Shown here: piece after piece, positions 42,730 through 50,945 of the stretch | Layout: every line of letters starts with the position of its first letter | Numbering within the stretch: position 1 is the stretch's first letter | Origin: VRUE01 sp963697695 | Lineage (GTDB): Bacteria > Actinomycetota > Thermoleophilia > Solirubrobacterales > 70-9 | Assembly (NCBI GenBank): GCA_963697695.1 | Contig: OY969094.1 | Span: 2,604,001 to 2,668,000, forward strand | DNA: 64,000 nucleotides | Reading direction: 5' to 3' | Program-made: the position numbers and the translations under genes | Notes under the pieces: model-generated | What the model saw: only the letters and a program-made list of their open reading frames with translations | Database searches by the model: none | What the model was told of the DNA's origin: nothing

Positions 42730-42735
42730 TAAGCT
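42730..42735 (+). promoter_or_regulatory. -10-like element of the DUF3052 gene
   Basis: TAAGCT lies 7 nt before ATG 42743, favouring that start over the TTG at 42740. Confidence 0.45.
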
Positions 42736-42742
42736 TGCGTTG

Positions 42743-43138
42743 ATGGCTGGGTACTCCGGGAAGCCGCTGGTGCAGAAGCTGGGCGTCAAGCCGGATTCGA
42801 CCGTCTGCCTGCTTGGTGCGCCTGATGGGATCGAGGAGCTGTTGGCACCGCTTCCGGAGGGCGTGACGCTTCGCAGGGGCAACCGCGGCAAGCGCGAGAT
42901 GACTCTCTGGTTCGTGACCGCTCGCCGCGAGTTCGAGCGTCGGCTCGCCGCCGTGGCGAAGGCGGTGGGGGAGGGGACGCTGTGGATGGCCTGGCCGAAG
43001 CGCTCTTCTGGCGTCGACACGGATATGACCGAGGACGTGATTCGCGACGTGGTCCTTCCCGTTGGCTTGGTCGACACCAAGGTCTGCGCGATCGACGAGA
43101 CCTGGTCGGGCTTGCGCCTCACTCGGCGCCGTAGCTAG
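42743..43138 (+). CDS. DUF3052 family protein
   Basis: 131 residues starting MAGYSGKPLVQKLGVKPDSTV, the characteristic opening of DUF3052 proteins. The strand VCLLGAPDGIEELL and the SGVDTDMTEDVIRDVVLPVGLVDTKVCAIDETWSGLRL segment are family hallmarks. Actinobacterial relatives are small cytoplasmic proteins of unproven function. It is monocistronic by spacing, flanked by a repeat and leuS. Confidence 0.85.
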   Translation: MAGYSGKPLVQKLGVKPDSTVCLLGAPDGIEELLAPLPEGVTLRRGNRGKREMTLWFVTARREFERRLAAVAKAVGEGTLWMAWPKRSSGVDTDMTEDVIRDVVLPVGLVDTKVCAIDETWSGLRLTRRRS

Positions 43139-43166
43139 CGGCAGAGCCTTCGGACGGGCGCGCTCG

Positions 43167-43172
43167 TAAGAT
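43167..43172 (+). promoter_or_regulatory. -10-like element of leuS
   Basis: TAAGAT lies 8 nt before the ATG at 43181, consistent with leaderless transcription. Confidence 0.45.
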
Positions 43173-43180
43173 CGCGCCTC

Positions 43181-45676
43181 ATGTCTTCCGGCTACGACCC
43201 CAAGGCGATCGAGCAGAAGTGGCAGCAGGTTTGGGCCGAGGAGAAGACCTGGGAGGTCGCCAATCCCGGTCAGCCCGGCTTCGAGGGCTCTAAGCCGAAG
43301 TCCTACGTGCTGGAGATGCTGCCCTACCCCTCCGGCGAACCTCACGTCGGGCACCTCAAGTGCTACGCGGTCGGCGACGCGATCGCCCACTTCCGCCGCC
43401 GCCACGGCTTCGAGGTGATCCACCCGATGGGCTACGACGCCTTTGGCCTGCCGGCGGAGAACAACGCGATCAAGACCGGTGAGCCGCCGCGCGAGGCGAC
43501 CGAGCGCTCGATCGCCTCCTTCCGCCGCCAGTTCCGCGAGTGGGGCATCTCGATCGACTGGTCGCGCGAGCTCGGCACCCACACGCCCGAGTACTACCGC
43601 TGGACCCAGTGGATCTTCCTGCAGCTGTTCGAGCGCGGGCTCGCCTACCGCGAGGAGGCACCGGTCCAGTGGTGCCCGAAGGACGCCACCGTGCTCGCCA
43701 ACGAGCAGGTGGTCGACGGGCGCTGCGAGCGCTGTGGCACGCCGGTCGTCCAGCGCAAGCTCGAGCAGTGGTTCTTCCGCATCACCGACTACGCCGAGCG
43801 CCTGCTCGCCGACTTCGAGCTGCTCGAGTCCTGGCCCGAGCACGTGATCACGATGCAGCGCAACTGGATCGGCCGCTCCGACGGCGCCGAAGTGACCTTC
43901 CGCTGCGAGGAGCTCGACCTCGACTTCCCCGTTTTCACCACCCGCCCCGACACCCTCTTCGGCGCCACCTTCTTCGTCCTCGCCCCCGAGCATCCGGAGC
44001 TGGAGCGCCTGGTCGCCGAGACCGAGGCCGAGACGGCGGTGCGCGAGTACGTCGACCGGGTCGCCCGCGAGTCGGCCGAGGAGCGCGGTGCCGAGGACCG
44101 CGAGAAGACCGGCGTGCCGCTCGGCCGCAGCGTCGTCAATCCGGTCAACGGCGAGGAGATCCCGATGTTCGTCGCCGACTACGTGCTGATGGAGTACGGC
44201 ACCGGCGCGATCATGGCCGTTCCGGGCCACGACACGCGGGATTACGAGTTCGCCAAGGCCTTCGACCTGCCCGTGAAGCGGGTGATCGAGGGCGAGGATC
44301 CGGAGGTCGCTCGCGACGAGCAGGGCTTGCCCTATCCAGGCGATGGCCCGATGGTCAACTCCGGCCGCTTCGACGGCCAGGGCAATCGCGAGGCCTATGA
44401 GGAGATCGTCGCCTGGCTCGACTCCGAGGGCCGCGGTCGCTCCGCCGTCAACTACCGCCTGCGCGACTGGCTGGTCTCGCGCCAGCGCTACTGGGGGGCG
44501 CCGATTCCGGTCGTCTACTGCGACGAGTGCGGGATCGTCCCCGTGCCCGACGACCAGCTCCCGGTCGAGCTGCCCGAGATCGACGACTACGCGCCGCAGG
44601 GCAAGAGCCCGCTGGCCGCCGCCGAGGACTGGGTTGCGACCGAGTGCCCGCGCTGCGGTGGACCGGCCCGCCGCGAGACCGACACGATGGACACCTTCGT
44701 CGACTCCTCCTGGTACTTCATCCGCTACCTCGATCCCCGCAACGACGAGGCTGCCTGGGATCGCGCTGCAGCCAACCACTGGCTGCCGGTGGACCAGTAC
44801 ATCGGCGGCGTCGAGCACGCGATCCTCCACCTGATGTACGCGCGCTTCTTCGCCAAGGCGCTCGCTGACATGGGGCATATCGACGTGCAGGAGCCGTTCG
44901 CCAACCTCTTCGCCCAGGGGATGATCACCCGCGACGGGGCGAAGATGTCGAAGTCGCGCGGCAACACGGTCAGCCCCGCCGAGTACGTCGAGCGCTACGG
45001 CGCCGACACCGCCCGCACCTACGTCTGCTTCATGGGTCCGCCCGAGCGCGGCGGCGACTGGTCCGACGAGGGGGTGGAGGGGGTCAACCGCTTCCTCTCG
45101 CGCCTCTGGCGGCTCTGCGGGGAGGTGGATGAGCGGACGGAGGCCGGGGCGGCGTCCGGCGGCGACGCCACCGGCGAGACACGAGAGCTGCTCGCCAAGG
45201 CCCACTGGGCGATAGAGAAGGCGACGCAGGACTTCCAGCGCGGCTTCCAGTTCAACACCGCGATCGCCGCGGTAATGGAGCTGGTCAACGATGCCTACCG
45301 GCTCAAGGACGGTCTCTACGGCGATCCTGCCGGTGCGTTAGCCGTGCGCTTCGCAACTGCCACGGCCGCCTCGCTGGTCTTCCCTTTTGCGCCACACCTC
45401 GGGGCCGAGGTCTGGGAGCGCCTCGAAGGGGGACGGGTTTGGGAGCAACCCTGGCCAGAGGCCGATCCGGCGCTGCTGGCGAGCGACACGGTGACCCTCG
45501 TCGTCCAGGTCAACGGCAAGCTGCGCGACCGGATCGAGGCCGCTGCCGATGCTCCTGAAGAGGAGCTTCTGCGCTTGGCGAGAGCGAGCGAGAAGGTCGA
45601 GCGCCATCTCGACGGCAAGGAGATCGTCAAGGAGATCGTCGTTCCCGGCAAGCTGGTCAACCTGGTCGTTCGCTGA
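43181..45676 (+). CDS. leuS: Leucyl-tRNA synthetase
   Basis: 831 residues, bacterial type. HIGH-type motif H55VGH in PYPSGEPHVGHLKCY, KMSKS at K588MSKSRGN, and a CP1 editing domain (FTTRPDTLFGATFFVLAPEH, YGTGAIMAVPGHDTRDYEF). A zinc-ribbon-like CDECG..CPRCGG pair and a leucine-specific C-terminal domain (VQVNGKLRDRIEAAADA) complete it. It charges tRNA-Leu and edits norvaline and isoleucine errors. Confidence 0.97.
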   Translation: MSSGYDPKAIEQKWQQVWAEEKTWEVANPGQPGFEGSKPKSYVLEMLPYPSGEPHVGHLKCYAVGDAIAHFRRRHGFEVIHPMGYDAFGLPAENNAIKTGEPPREATERSIASFRRQFREWGISIDWSRELGTHTPEYYRWTQWIFLQLFERGLAYREEAPVQWCPKDATVLANEQVVDGRCERCGTPVVQRKLEQWFFRITDYAERLLADFELLESWPEHVITMQRNWIGRSDGAEVTFRCEELDLDFPVFTTRPDTLFGATFFVLAPEHPELERLVAETEAETAVREYVDRVARESAEERGAEDREKTGVPLGRSVVNPVNGEEIPMFVADYVLMEYGTGAIMAVPGHDTRDYEFAKAFDLPVKRVIEGEDPEVARDEQGLPYPGDGPMVNSGRFDGQGNREAYEEIVAWLDSEGRGRSAVNYRLRDWLVSRQRYWGAPIPVVYCDECGIVPVPDDQLPVELPEIDDYAPQGKSPLAAAEDWVATECPRCGGPARRETDTMDTFVDSSWYFIRYLDPRNDEAAWDRAAANHWLPVDQYIGGVEHAILHLMYARFFAKALADMGHIDVQEPFANLFAQGMITRDGAKMSKSRGNTVSPAEYVERYGADTARTYVCFMGPPERGGDWSDEGVEGVNRFLSRLWRLCGEVDERTEAGAASGGDATGETRELLAKAHWAIEKATQDFQRGFQFNTAIAAVMELVNDAYRLKDGLYGDPAGALAVRFATATAASLVFPFAPHLGAEVWERLEGGRVWEQPWPEADPALLASDTVTLVVQVNGKLRDRIEAAADAPEEELLRLARASEKVERHLDGKEIVKEIVVPGKLVNLVVR

Positions 45677-45718
45677 GTTTTTTACGGCAAAGGCCTCGGT
45701 TTCTGGTACAAAGCGCGC

Positions 45719-46111
45719 GTGCTCGTCAGAAGGCTCGAGGAGGCGCCGATCGAGGAGTGGCACCGGCTGCGTGCCCACGTCCTCATGGATGCGGGAGAAC
45801 TGGGCTCGCGGAATATGTCCGTGACCTGGCTCGAGATCCCCGCCGGCGCTGAGCAGACGCTGCGCTCGCATGAGGAGGCCGAGCAGGTCTACGTAGTCGT
45901 TCGCGGCACCGGCACGATGTCGGTGGCCGGCGACACCCAGCGGATCGCCGAGGGCGATCTGATCCTGGTTCCGCCGGCGACCGATCACGCGGTTGTCAAC
46001 GACAGCGATGGCGAGCTCGCCTGCGTCTCGGTGCAGTCGCCGCCGGTCGCGGCCTCCGAGCTCTACAGCGATCAGCTGGCAGAGGTTGCCGGCTACGACG
46101 ACGAAGACTGA
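45719..46111 (+). CDS. Cupin-domain protein
   Basis: 130 residues from a GTG. A single small beta-barrel cupin: TLRSHEEAEQVYVVVRGTGTMSV contains the first motif (one His, with Glu residues in place of the usual second His), and DLILVPPATDHAVVNDSDGELACVSV contains the second motif with its His. Metal binding is plausible but incomplete. The substrate is unknown. TACAAA lies 6 nt before the GTG. A family-B inverted repeat starts right at its stop. Confidence 0.8.
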   Translation: MLVRRLEEAPIEEWHRLRAHVLMDAGELGSRNMSVTWLEIPAGAEQTLRSHEEAEQVYVVVRGTGTMSVAGDTQRIAEGDLILVPPATDHAVVNDSDGELACVSVQSPPVAASELYSDQLAEVAGYDDED

Positions 46112-46112
46112 C

Positions 46113-46211
46113 CTGAGTCGCGAGAGGCGGCGCATATCGGCGTCCTCGGTCGCCGCGTGCAGAGCACGCCAGCTCCCTGCCTCCTTGATCTGCTTGCCTC
46201 TCACGCCTCAG
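46113..46211. repeat. Family-B cruciform element between cupin gene and comEA
   Basis: Outer arms 46113-46134 and 46191-46211 pair imperfectly (CTGAG..CG.GAGAGGC). The core CGGCGTCCTCGGTCG (46138-46152) matches the proA-nadD copy. It is followed by an inner hairpin of 46155-46160 (GCGTGC) with 46164-46169 and loop AGA, then GCTCCCTGC.TCCTTG and CTGCTTGCC. The inner stem is unrelated in sequence to the other copy's stem but equally perfect. Confidence 0.85.
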
Positions 46212-46276
46212 TGATGTCTTGGTTTTGACCCTAAGTGCGCGCCACGTGCGCGCTGATGGCGGGGACGGTTCGGCCC

Positions 46277-46870
46277 ATGCCCGAGCTTTCTCGTACGCAG
46301 GTCCTCGTTTACGGCGCCGTAGCCATCGCGCTGCTGCTGGTCGGGGCACGGGCGATTCGGGCGGGGGAGCCCGGGATGCCGGCATTCGAACCGTCGGCGG
46401 AGTCGTCTGGGGATGGCGGGAGCTTCTCCTTCAGCGCTGACGGCGGCGGAGCGGACGTGGTTGTCGACGTCACCGGCGCCGTCGTTCGTCCCGGCGTCTA
46501 TCGGATGCCTGCGGGCTCGCGAGTGACCGACGCCGTGCAGCGCGCCGGAGGTGCGACCGATGCCGCTCTGTTGGAAGCGATCAACCTCGCGGCGCGGCTC
46601 GCCGACGGCCAGCAGGTGGTCGTGCCGAAACGAGGGCCGGGCGGTGCTCCACTGGGAGCGGCTGGAGCGACCGAAGACGGACCGATCAGCCTCGGTACGG
46701 CGACGGTCGAACAGCTCGACACGATCGAGGGCATCGGCCCGGTCACTGCCGAGGACATCATCGAGTTCCGCGACGAACACGGTGGCCTCGCCTCGGTCGA
46801 CCAGCTCGACCAGGTGAGCGGGATCGGGCCGGCGACGATGGAGTCGCTGCGCGCCCGCCTGCAGCCCTGA
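46277..46870 (+). CDS. comEA: ComEA-type DNA-binding competence protein
   Basis: 197 residues from ATG 46277 (frame open to 46235). One membrane anchor (VLVYGAVAIALLLVGARAI), then an SLBB domain (VVVDVTGAVVRPGVYRMPAGSRVTDAVQRAGG) and a C-terminal helix-hairpin-helix pair (ISLGTATVEQLDTIEGIGPVTAEDIIEF, LDQVSGIGPATMESLRARL) that grips DNA. It hands external DNA to the ComEC channel, encoded 10 nt downstream. Confidence 0.93.
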   Translation: MPELSRTQVLVYGAVAIALLLVGARAIRAGEPGMPAFEPSAESSGDGGSFSFSADGGGADVVVDVTGAVVRPGVYRMPAGSRVTDAVQRAGGATDAALLEAINLAARLADGQQVVVPKRGPGGAPLGAAGATEDGPISLGTATVEQLDTIEGIGPVTAEDIIEFRDEHGGLASVDQLDQVSGIGPATMESLRARLQP

Positions 46871-46880
46871 GGCCTTCGGT

Positions 46881-48743
46881 GTGCGCGTAGGACGCCCGGG
46901 ACTGCTCGTGGTTCTCGGCGTCATCGCGGTGACGGCACTTGCCCTCGCCGAGCGCGACCAGATCCGCGAGCGGGCAGAGGCGGCCCTCGGCCGCCGCATG
47001 CCGGCGCGTGAGGCGGAGCTGGCCCGTGGCTTCGTCCTCGGTGAGGACGACGGGATCGATCCGGCGACGGTCGAGGACTTCCGCCGCTCAGGCCTCGGCC
47101 ACCTGCTTGCCGTCTCGGGGCAGAACGTGATGCTTCTCGCCCTGCTGGCGATGCCGCTGCTTGCCGCGTTTGGCATCCCACTACGTCTGCGCCTCGTCTG
47201 GATCCTTGCTGCGATCGCTCTCTACGTCCCGCTCGCCGGCGCCGGCCCGTCGATCCAACGGGCCGGGATCATGGGAGCGCTCGGGGTGCTGGCAACCTTG
47301 GCCGGTCGTCGCTCGTCCCGTCTCTACGCCCTCGCGCTGGCGGCCGTCGTCACGTTGACGATCGACCCCGGCATTGCGGCCGATGTCGGCTGGCAGCTCA
47401 GCTTCGCCGCCGTGCTCGGGATCCTCGCCATTGTGCCTCCGCTGCGCGAGGCGATTGCGAGCCGGATCGGCGATGGTGGCTGGGGACGAACAGTCGCCGA
47501 GAGCGTGGCGGTGACGATCGCCGCGACCCTGGCCACGGCGCCGTTGAGCATCTTCCATTTCGGCGCGGTATCGACGGCGACGCTCCTCGCGAACCTGCTC
47601 GCCCTGCCGGCGGTGGCACCGGCGATGTGGCTCGGGATGCTGGCTGCCGCAGGTGGGCAGGTGCCCGGCTTCCCGGTCGAGGCGTTCAACGCGGTCGCCG
47701 CTTTGCTCCTCGCCTACATCGCCCAGGTGGCCGCTTGGTGCGGCCGTCCTGACTGGGCCTACCTGCATGTCGATCTCGGACTGCACGGCTTGATCGCTGC
47801 CTACCTTCTGCTCGCCTGGGCCGTGGTGACCACGCCATGGCTCCTGCGACGACAACGGATAGCTCTGCTGAAAAGGGCCGATCGGGCGCAGTCAGCCAGG
47901 GGGCTGGGCAAACGGTGGCTGTTGGCGGCGGTCGCAATTTGCACGGTTGCGATTGGTCTCGCCGCCCTGGGAAGGGGAGGCGGTGAAGCAGCGGCAGATC
48001 CGGTGTCTGGCCTGCGGGTCACGGTCCTTGACGTGGGTCAGGGGGACGCGATCCTGTTGCAACCTCGGCACGCGCCGGCGGTCCTGATCGACGGCGGACC
48101 GCCGGGCAGCGACCTGGCTGGGCGGCTGCGGGGGGCGGGTGTCGAGCGGCTTGGGGCGGTCGTGGTCACCCATGAGCAAGCCGATCACGCGGGCGGGATC
48201 GAGGAGCTCCTCGGTCGCCTCCCGATCGGCCGGTTCGCCTACGGCCGTCTCGGCCCTCGCCTGCGAGCCGAGGCGGCGGCAGCCGGCGCTGCCACCCTCC
48301 AGCTCGTCCGGGGGGCGGAACTGCGCTCTGGCCGGCTCCGCATCGAGGTCCTCTGGCCGCCGCGGGAGGTGCTCTCCGCTCAAGCCTCCACCGCTGACCC
48401 CAACCAGCTGGCGCTGGTGCTGCTTGCCCACTGGCGCGACTTCTCGATCCTGCTCACCGCCGATGCCGAGGCGGAGTCGACTCCGATCGACAGCGGTCCG
48501 GTCGACGTGCTGAAGGTGGCTCATCACGGCAGCGAGGATGCCGGTCTGGGGGCGCTGCTCGAGCGCAGCGGCCCCAGACTTGCGGTGATCTCGGTCGGCG
48601 AGGACAACTCCTACGGTCATCCGACTCCTGCGACGCTGGCGACTCTCACGGCTCACCGGGTCCGCGCGCTGCGTACCGATCGCGACGGGACCATCGTGCT
48701 CGACGTGGATCGCCACTCAGTTCAGGTCAGTTTTGGGCACTGA
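46881..48743 (+). CDS. comEC: ComEC/Rec2-type DNA uptake channel with metallo-beta-lactamase-like domain
   Basis: 620 residues from a GTG. The competence domain (about 30-330) is polytopic, with GLGHLLAVSGQNVML and the later DVGWQLSFAAVLGIL signature. The C-terminal beta-lactamase-like nuclease domain has LDVGQGDAILLQ, VVTHEQADHAGG and VAHHGSEDA, retaining D-H metal ligands. The usual N-terminal OB-fold (DUF4131) found in longer ComEC proteins is absent. Together with ComEA it suggests natural transformation ability, but no pilus genes are visible here. Confidence 0.93.
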   Translation: MRVGRPGLLVVLGVIAVTALALAERDQIRERAEAALGRRMPAREAELARGFVLGEDDGIDPATVEDFRRSGLGHLLAVSGQNVMLLALLAMPLLAAFGIPLRLRLVWILAAIALYVPLAGAGPSIQRAGIMGALGVLATLAGRRSSRLYALALAAVVTLTIDPGIAADVGWQLSFAAVLGILAIVPPLREAIASRIGDGGWGRTVAESVAVTIAATLATAPLSIFHFGAVSTATLLANLLALPAVAPAMWLGMLAAAGGQVPGFPVEAFNAVAALLLAYIAQVAAWCGRPDWAYLHVDLGLHGLIAAYLLLAWAVVTTPWLLRRQRIALLKRADRAQSARGLGKRWLLAAVAICTVAIGLAALGRGGGEAAADPVSGLRVTVLDVGQGDAILLQPRHAPAVLIDGGPPGSDLAGRLRGAGVERLGAVVVTHEQADHAGGIEELLGRLPIGRFAYGRLGPRLRAEAAAAGAATLQLVRGAELRSGRLRIEVLWPPREVLSAQASTADPNQLALVLLAHWRDFSILLTADAEAESTPIDSGPVDVLKVAHHGSEDAGLGALLERSGPRLAVISVGEDNSYGHPTPATLATLTAHRVRALRTDRDGTIVLDVDRHSVQVSFGH

Positions 48744-48846
48744 CTATTTGGTAGGGGCTCAACGGATCATCGACCTAAAATTTGGTTTTCCTGATGCCTG
48801 CCCTCCCTTTTGGCTCGAATCGGTCGATGGTCGTATTGGTGTCCTC

Positions 48847-48852
48847 TAGGCT
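48847..48852 (+). promoter_or_regulatory. -10-like element deciding the next start
   Basis: TAGGCT lies 7 nt before ATG 48860. This supports that ATG over an in-frame GTG at 48782. Confidence 0.45.
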
Positions 48853-48859
48853 TGGACAA

Positions 48860-49651
48860 ATGTTCTCTTCCTTGTTTCATCGGTCCGGTTCTGCCGGCGA
48901 CGGCCTGGTGAGAATTCGCAATATGTCGATTGCGCTCCTGGGCCTTGTCACGGCGATCGGGCTCGGGCTGATCGTCTTCGTCTCTCAGCAGGGGTGGCCG
49001 GGGGTCCTCAGCGGCCCCATACCGGCTGGACCCGCGGTTTCCGGCGTCGTTCACAACGATCCGATCGCCCTGACGCAATCTGCGGGAGCGCCCGCGAGCA
49101 CTCCCGCCGGGGATGGCGGGACCGTCGCCTCCGTGGCGCCGTCAAGCGGCGGCGGCGGGGTGACGGCCGGCTCGACCGGCGGTTCTTCGCCCCAGCCTGC
49201 GGTCTCGGCCCCAACTCCGGTGGAGCAAGCGGTCGAGCCGTCGCCTGGCGCCACCGCCTCGCCGCCCGCTGCCTCGCCCCCGGCGACGCCTGGTCAGCCA
49301 CCGGCGTCCCCGCCCACAGCGGCCCCGGTTTCGACACCCGTATCGACGCCCGCGGTCGAAGAATCGTCGAAGCCGGTCTCGTCGGGTACGTCCAAATCGA
49401 CCGGCGGCAGCGGCGAGAAGTCGAAGAGCGAGCCGCCGATCGCCCCGCCCGTCGAATGGGACAAGTCGAAGGGCTATGACGGCGGTGGCAGGGGCTCCGC
49501 ACCGGAGCGGCCCAAGTCCTCCTCCTATGCCGAGTCCGAGGCGCCGGACCCGTATCAGCCATCTCCTCCGGCCTGGGAGGGGTGGACCGGCAAGGATGCG
49601 GACGTCGGCTACTCCGGCGAGTACGAAGAGTCAGGCAAGGACGACGACTAG
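48860..49651 (+). CDS. Membrane-anchored Pro/Ser/Thr-rich protein
   Basis: 263 residues from ATG 48860. One membrane segment (MSIALLGLVTAIGLGLIVFVS, about 20-42) is followed by an extracellular, low-complexity region rich in Pro, Ser, Thr, Gly and Ala (PPAASPPATPGQPPASPP type). An acidic Tyr/Gly/Asp tail ends the protein (EYEESGKDDD). There is no folded domain or enzymatic motif. It could span the wall or be a substrate for O-glycosylation. It is adjacent to holA with 10 nt spacing. Confidence 0.65.
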   Translation: MFSSLFHRSGSAGDGLVRIRNMSIALLGLVTAIGLGLIVFVSQQGWPGVLSGPIPAGPAVSGVVHNDPIALTQSAGAPASTPAGDGGTVASVAPSSGGGGVTAGSTGGSSPQPAVSAPTPVEQAVEPSPGATASPPAASPPATPGQPPASPPTAAPVSTPVSTPAVEESSKPVSSGTSKSTGGSGEKSKSEPPIAPPVEWDKSKGYDGGGRGSAPERPKSSSYAESEAPDPYQPSPPAWEGWTGKDADVGYSGEYEESGKDDD

Positions 49652-49654
49652 ACT
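49649..49654 (+). promoter_or_regulatory. -10-like element of holA
   Basis: TAGACT overlaps the stop codon of the preceding gene and ends 7 nt before GTG 49662, supporting that GTG as a leaderless start. Confidence 0.45.
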
Positions 49655-49661
49655 CGGCCGG

Positions 49662-50642
49662 GTGGCCGAGCTGGCATCGCTCTATCTGATCGCCGGGACC
49701 GATCAGGCGAAGATCGACGCGACCCGGTCGCGTCTGCGGGCAAGAGCCGAAGGCGACGGCGGCGTCGCGGCCCTGGAGGTCTTCGAGTCGAGCGAGGGCA
49801 AAGGGTCTCCAGACCACGAGGCGTTTCTGGGTGCGATTCCGGCGATGTCGCTGACCGAGTCGCGCCGCTACCTGCTGGTCGACGGCATCGACCGCTGGCG
49901 AGACCGCCAGATCGACGCCGTCGCGGAAGCGCTCGGCGCTGGGCTGCCGCCTGAGCTGACGGTGGTCCTGATCGCTCGTGCGAAAGCTCCGGCAAAGCTG
50001 CTCAAGGCAACCAAGGCGGCGAAAGGCGAGATCCACGAGTTCGAAGCTCCGAAACCGAAGGAGCTGCCACGCGTGCTCGTCGGCGACGCAAAGCGCCTTG
50101 GCTTCGAGCTGGAGCCTGCTGCGGCGAGGATCATGGTCGATCGAATGGGCGCCAACCCCGTTCGTCTGCAGCAAGAGCTCGAGCGCCTCGCTCTTTGGGC
50201 AGGGGGAGAGGGCAGGGTCACCGCTGCAGACCTAGACGCGATGATCGCCGATACGTCCGAAGCGGCGGTTTGGGCCCTTTCCGATGCACTGCTGGAGCGC
50301 GATCCCGTTCGGGCAACAGTGATCTCCGAGCGGCTGATCGCCCAGGGCGAGAACGTCACCGGTCTGATCTACGGTCTCGCCTCACGTCTGCGCAAGGCTT
50401 GTGCCGCGGTCGCCCAACTGGAGGAAGGCATCCCGCCGAAGCAGGTCGAGTCGAGCCTGGGAATGCACCCCTACGCGGCGCGTCAGCTGGTTTCCCGGCT
50501 CAAGGAGACGAGCCTCGAGGAACTGGGGGATGCGACCGTGGCCCTGGCCGATCTCGAGGTCTGGTGCCGCGGCGGCACCGACTACGGCGACGAGCTGGCG
50601 CTGACGCTTGCGCTGCGCAGGGCTGCGGGGGCGCCGGTCTAG
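49662..50642 (+). CDS. holA: DNA polymerase III delta subunit
   Basis: 326 residues from GTG 49662; the frame is open to 49476 but homology begins ELASLYLIAGTDQAKID. HolA features: the N-terminal nucleotide-fold region with a degenerate P-loop, VVLIARAKAPAKLLKATKA, IMVDRMGANPVRLQQELERLALWAG, VTAADLDAMIADTSEAAVWALSDALLERD and the helical collar. The delta subunit opens the sliding clamp. ComEC-holA-rpsT is a common actinobacterial order. Its stop abuts the convergent rpsT stop. Confidence 0.92.
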   Translation: MAELASLYLIAGTDQAKIDATRSRLRARAEGDGGVAALEVFESSEGKGSPDHEAFLGAIPAMSLTESRRYLLVDGIDRWRDRQIDAVAEALGAGLPPELTVVLIARAKAPAKLLKATKAAKGEIHEFEAPKPKELPRVLVGDAKRLGFELEPAAARIMVDRMGANPVRLQQELERLALWAGGEGRVTAADLDAMIADTSEAAVWALSDALLERDPVRATVISERLIAQGENVTGLIYGLASRLRKACAAVAQLEEGIPPKQVESSLGMHPYAARQLVSRLKETSLEELGDATVALADLEVWCRGGTDYGDELALTLALRRAAGAPV

Positions 50643-50909
50643 CTACTTCGCGACGGCAGCCGCTATGCGGGCTGCCCTCGACTTCTTACGGGCGCCGGTG
50701 TTCTTGTGCAGGGCGCCCTTCTGCACCGCCTTGTCGATCTTCGAGACGAGCGAGCGGTGCTCGGTGGCAGCAGCGGTGGCGTCGCCGGACTCGACCGCGC
50801 TTTCGAGACGGCGGAAGTGGGTCTTCACCGTGCTGGTGATCAGCCGGTTCTCGGTTCGCTCGCGCTCGCTGCGTAGGATCCGCTTCTTCTGTGAGGCTAT
50901 GTTGGCCAT
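50643..50909 (-). CDS. rpsT: Ribosomal protein S20
   Basis: 88 residues, MANIASQKKRILRSERERTENRL, a three-helix rRNA-binding bundle ending in KKSRAARIAAAVAK. The length is normal. It is transcribed opposite to holA, with stop codons directly abutting, and diverges from murJ across a 36-nt gap containing a TATAGT hexamer. Confidence 0.97.
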   Translation of the reverse strand: MANIASQKKRILRSERERTENRLITSTVKTHFRRLESAVESGDATAAATEHRSLVSKIDKAVQKGALHKNTGARKKSRAARIAAAVAK

Positions 50910-50923
50910 GTTTCGGGCGGCCG

Positions 50924-50929
50924 ACTATA
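50924..50929 (-). promoter_or_regulatory. -10-like element of rpsT
   Basis: On the minus strand TATAGT ends 14 nt before the ATG, giving a predicted leader of about 7-8 nt. The same ACTATAG stretch could serve the divergent murJ gene. Confidence 0.4.
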
Positions 50930-50945
50930 GCGAGTGAGATAGAGC

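Noticed and set aside
46236..46252. GC palindrome GCGCGCCACGTGCGCGC upstream of comEA
   Set aside because: Alternating GC sequence easily forms such strings in this genome; there is no second copy or regulatory context.
48768..48829. CATCGACC/GGTCGATG 8-bp inverted repeat before the Pro-rich gene
   Set aside because: Only 8 bp with 46 nt spacing; expected by chance at this scale.
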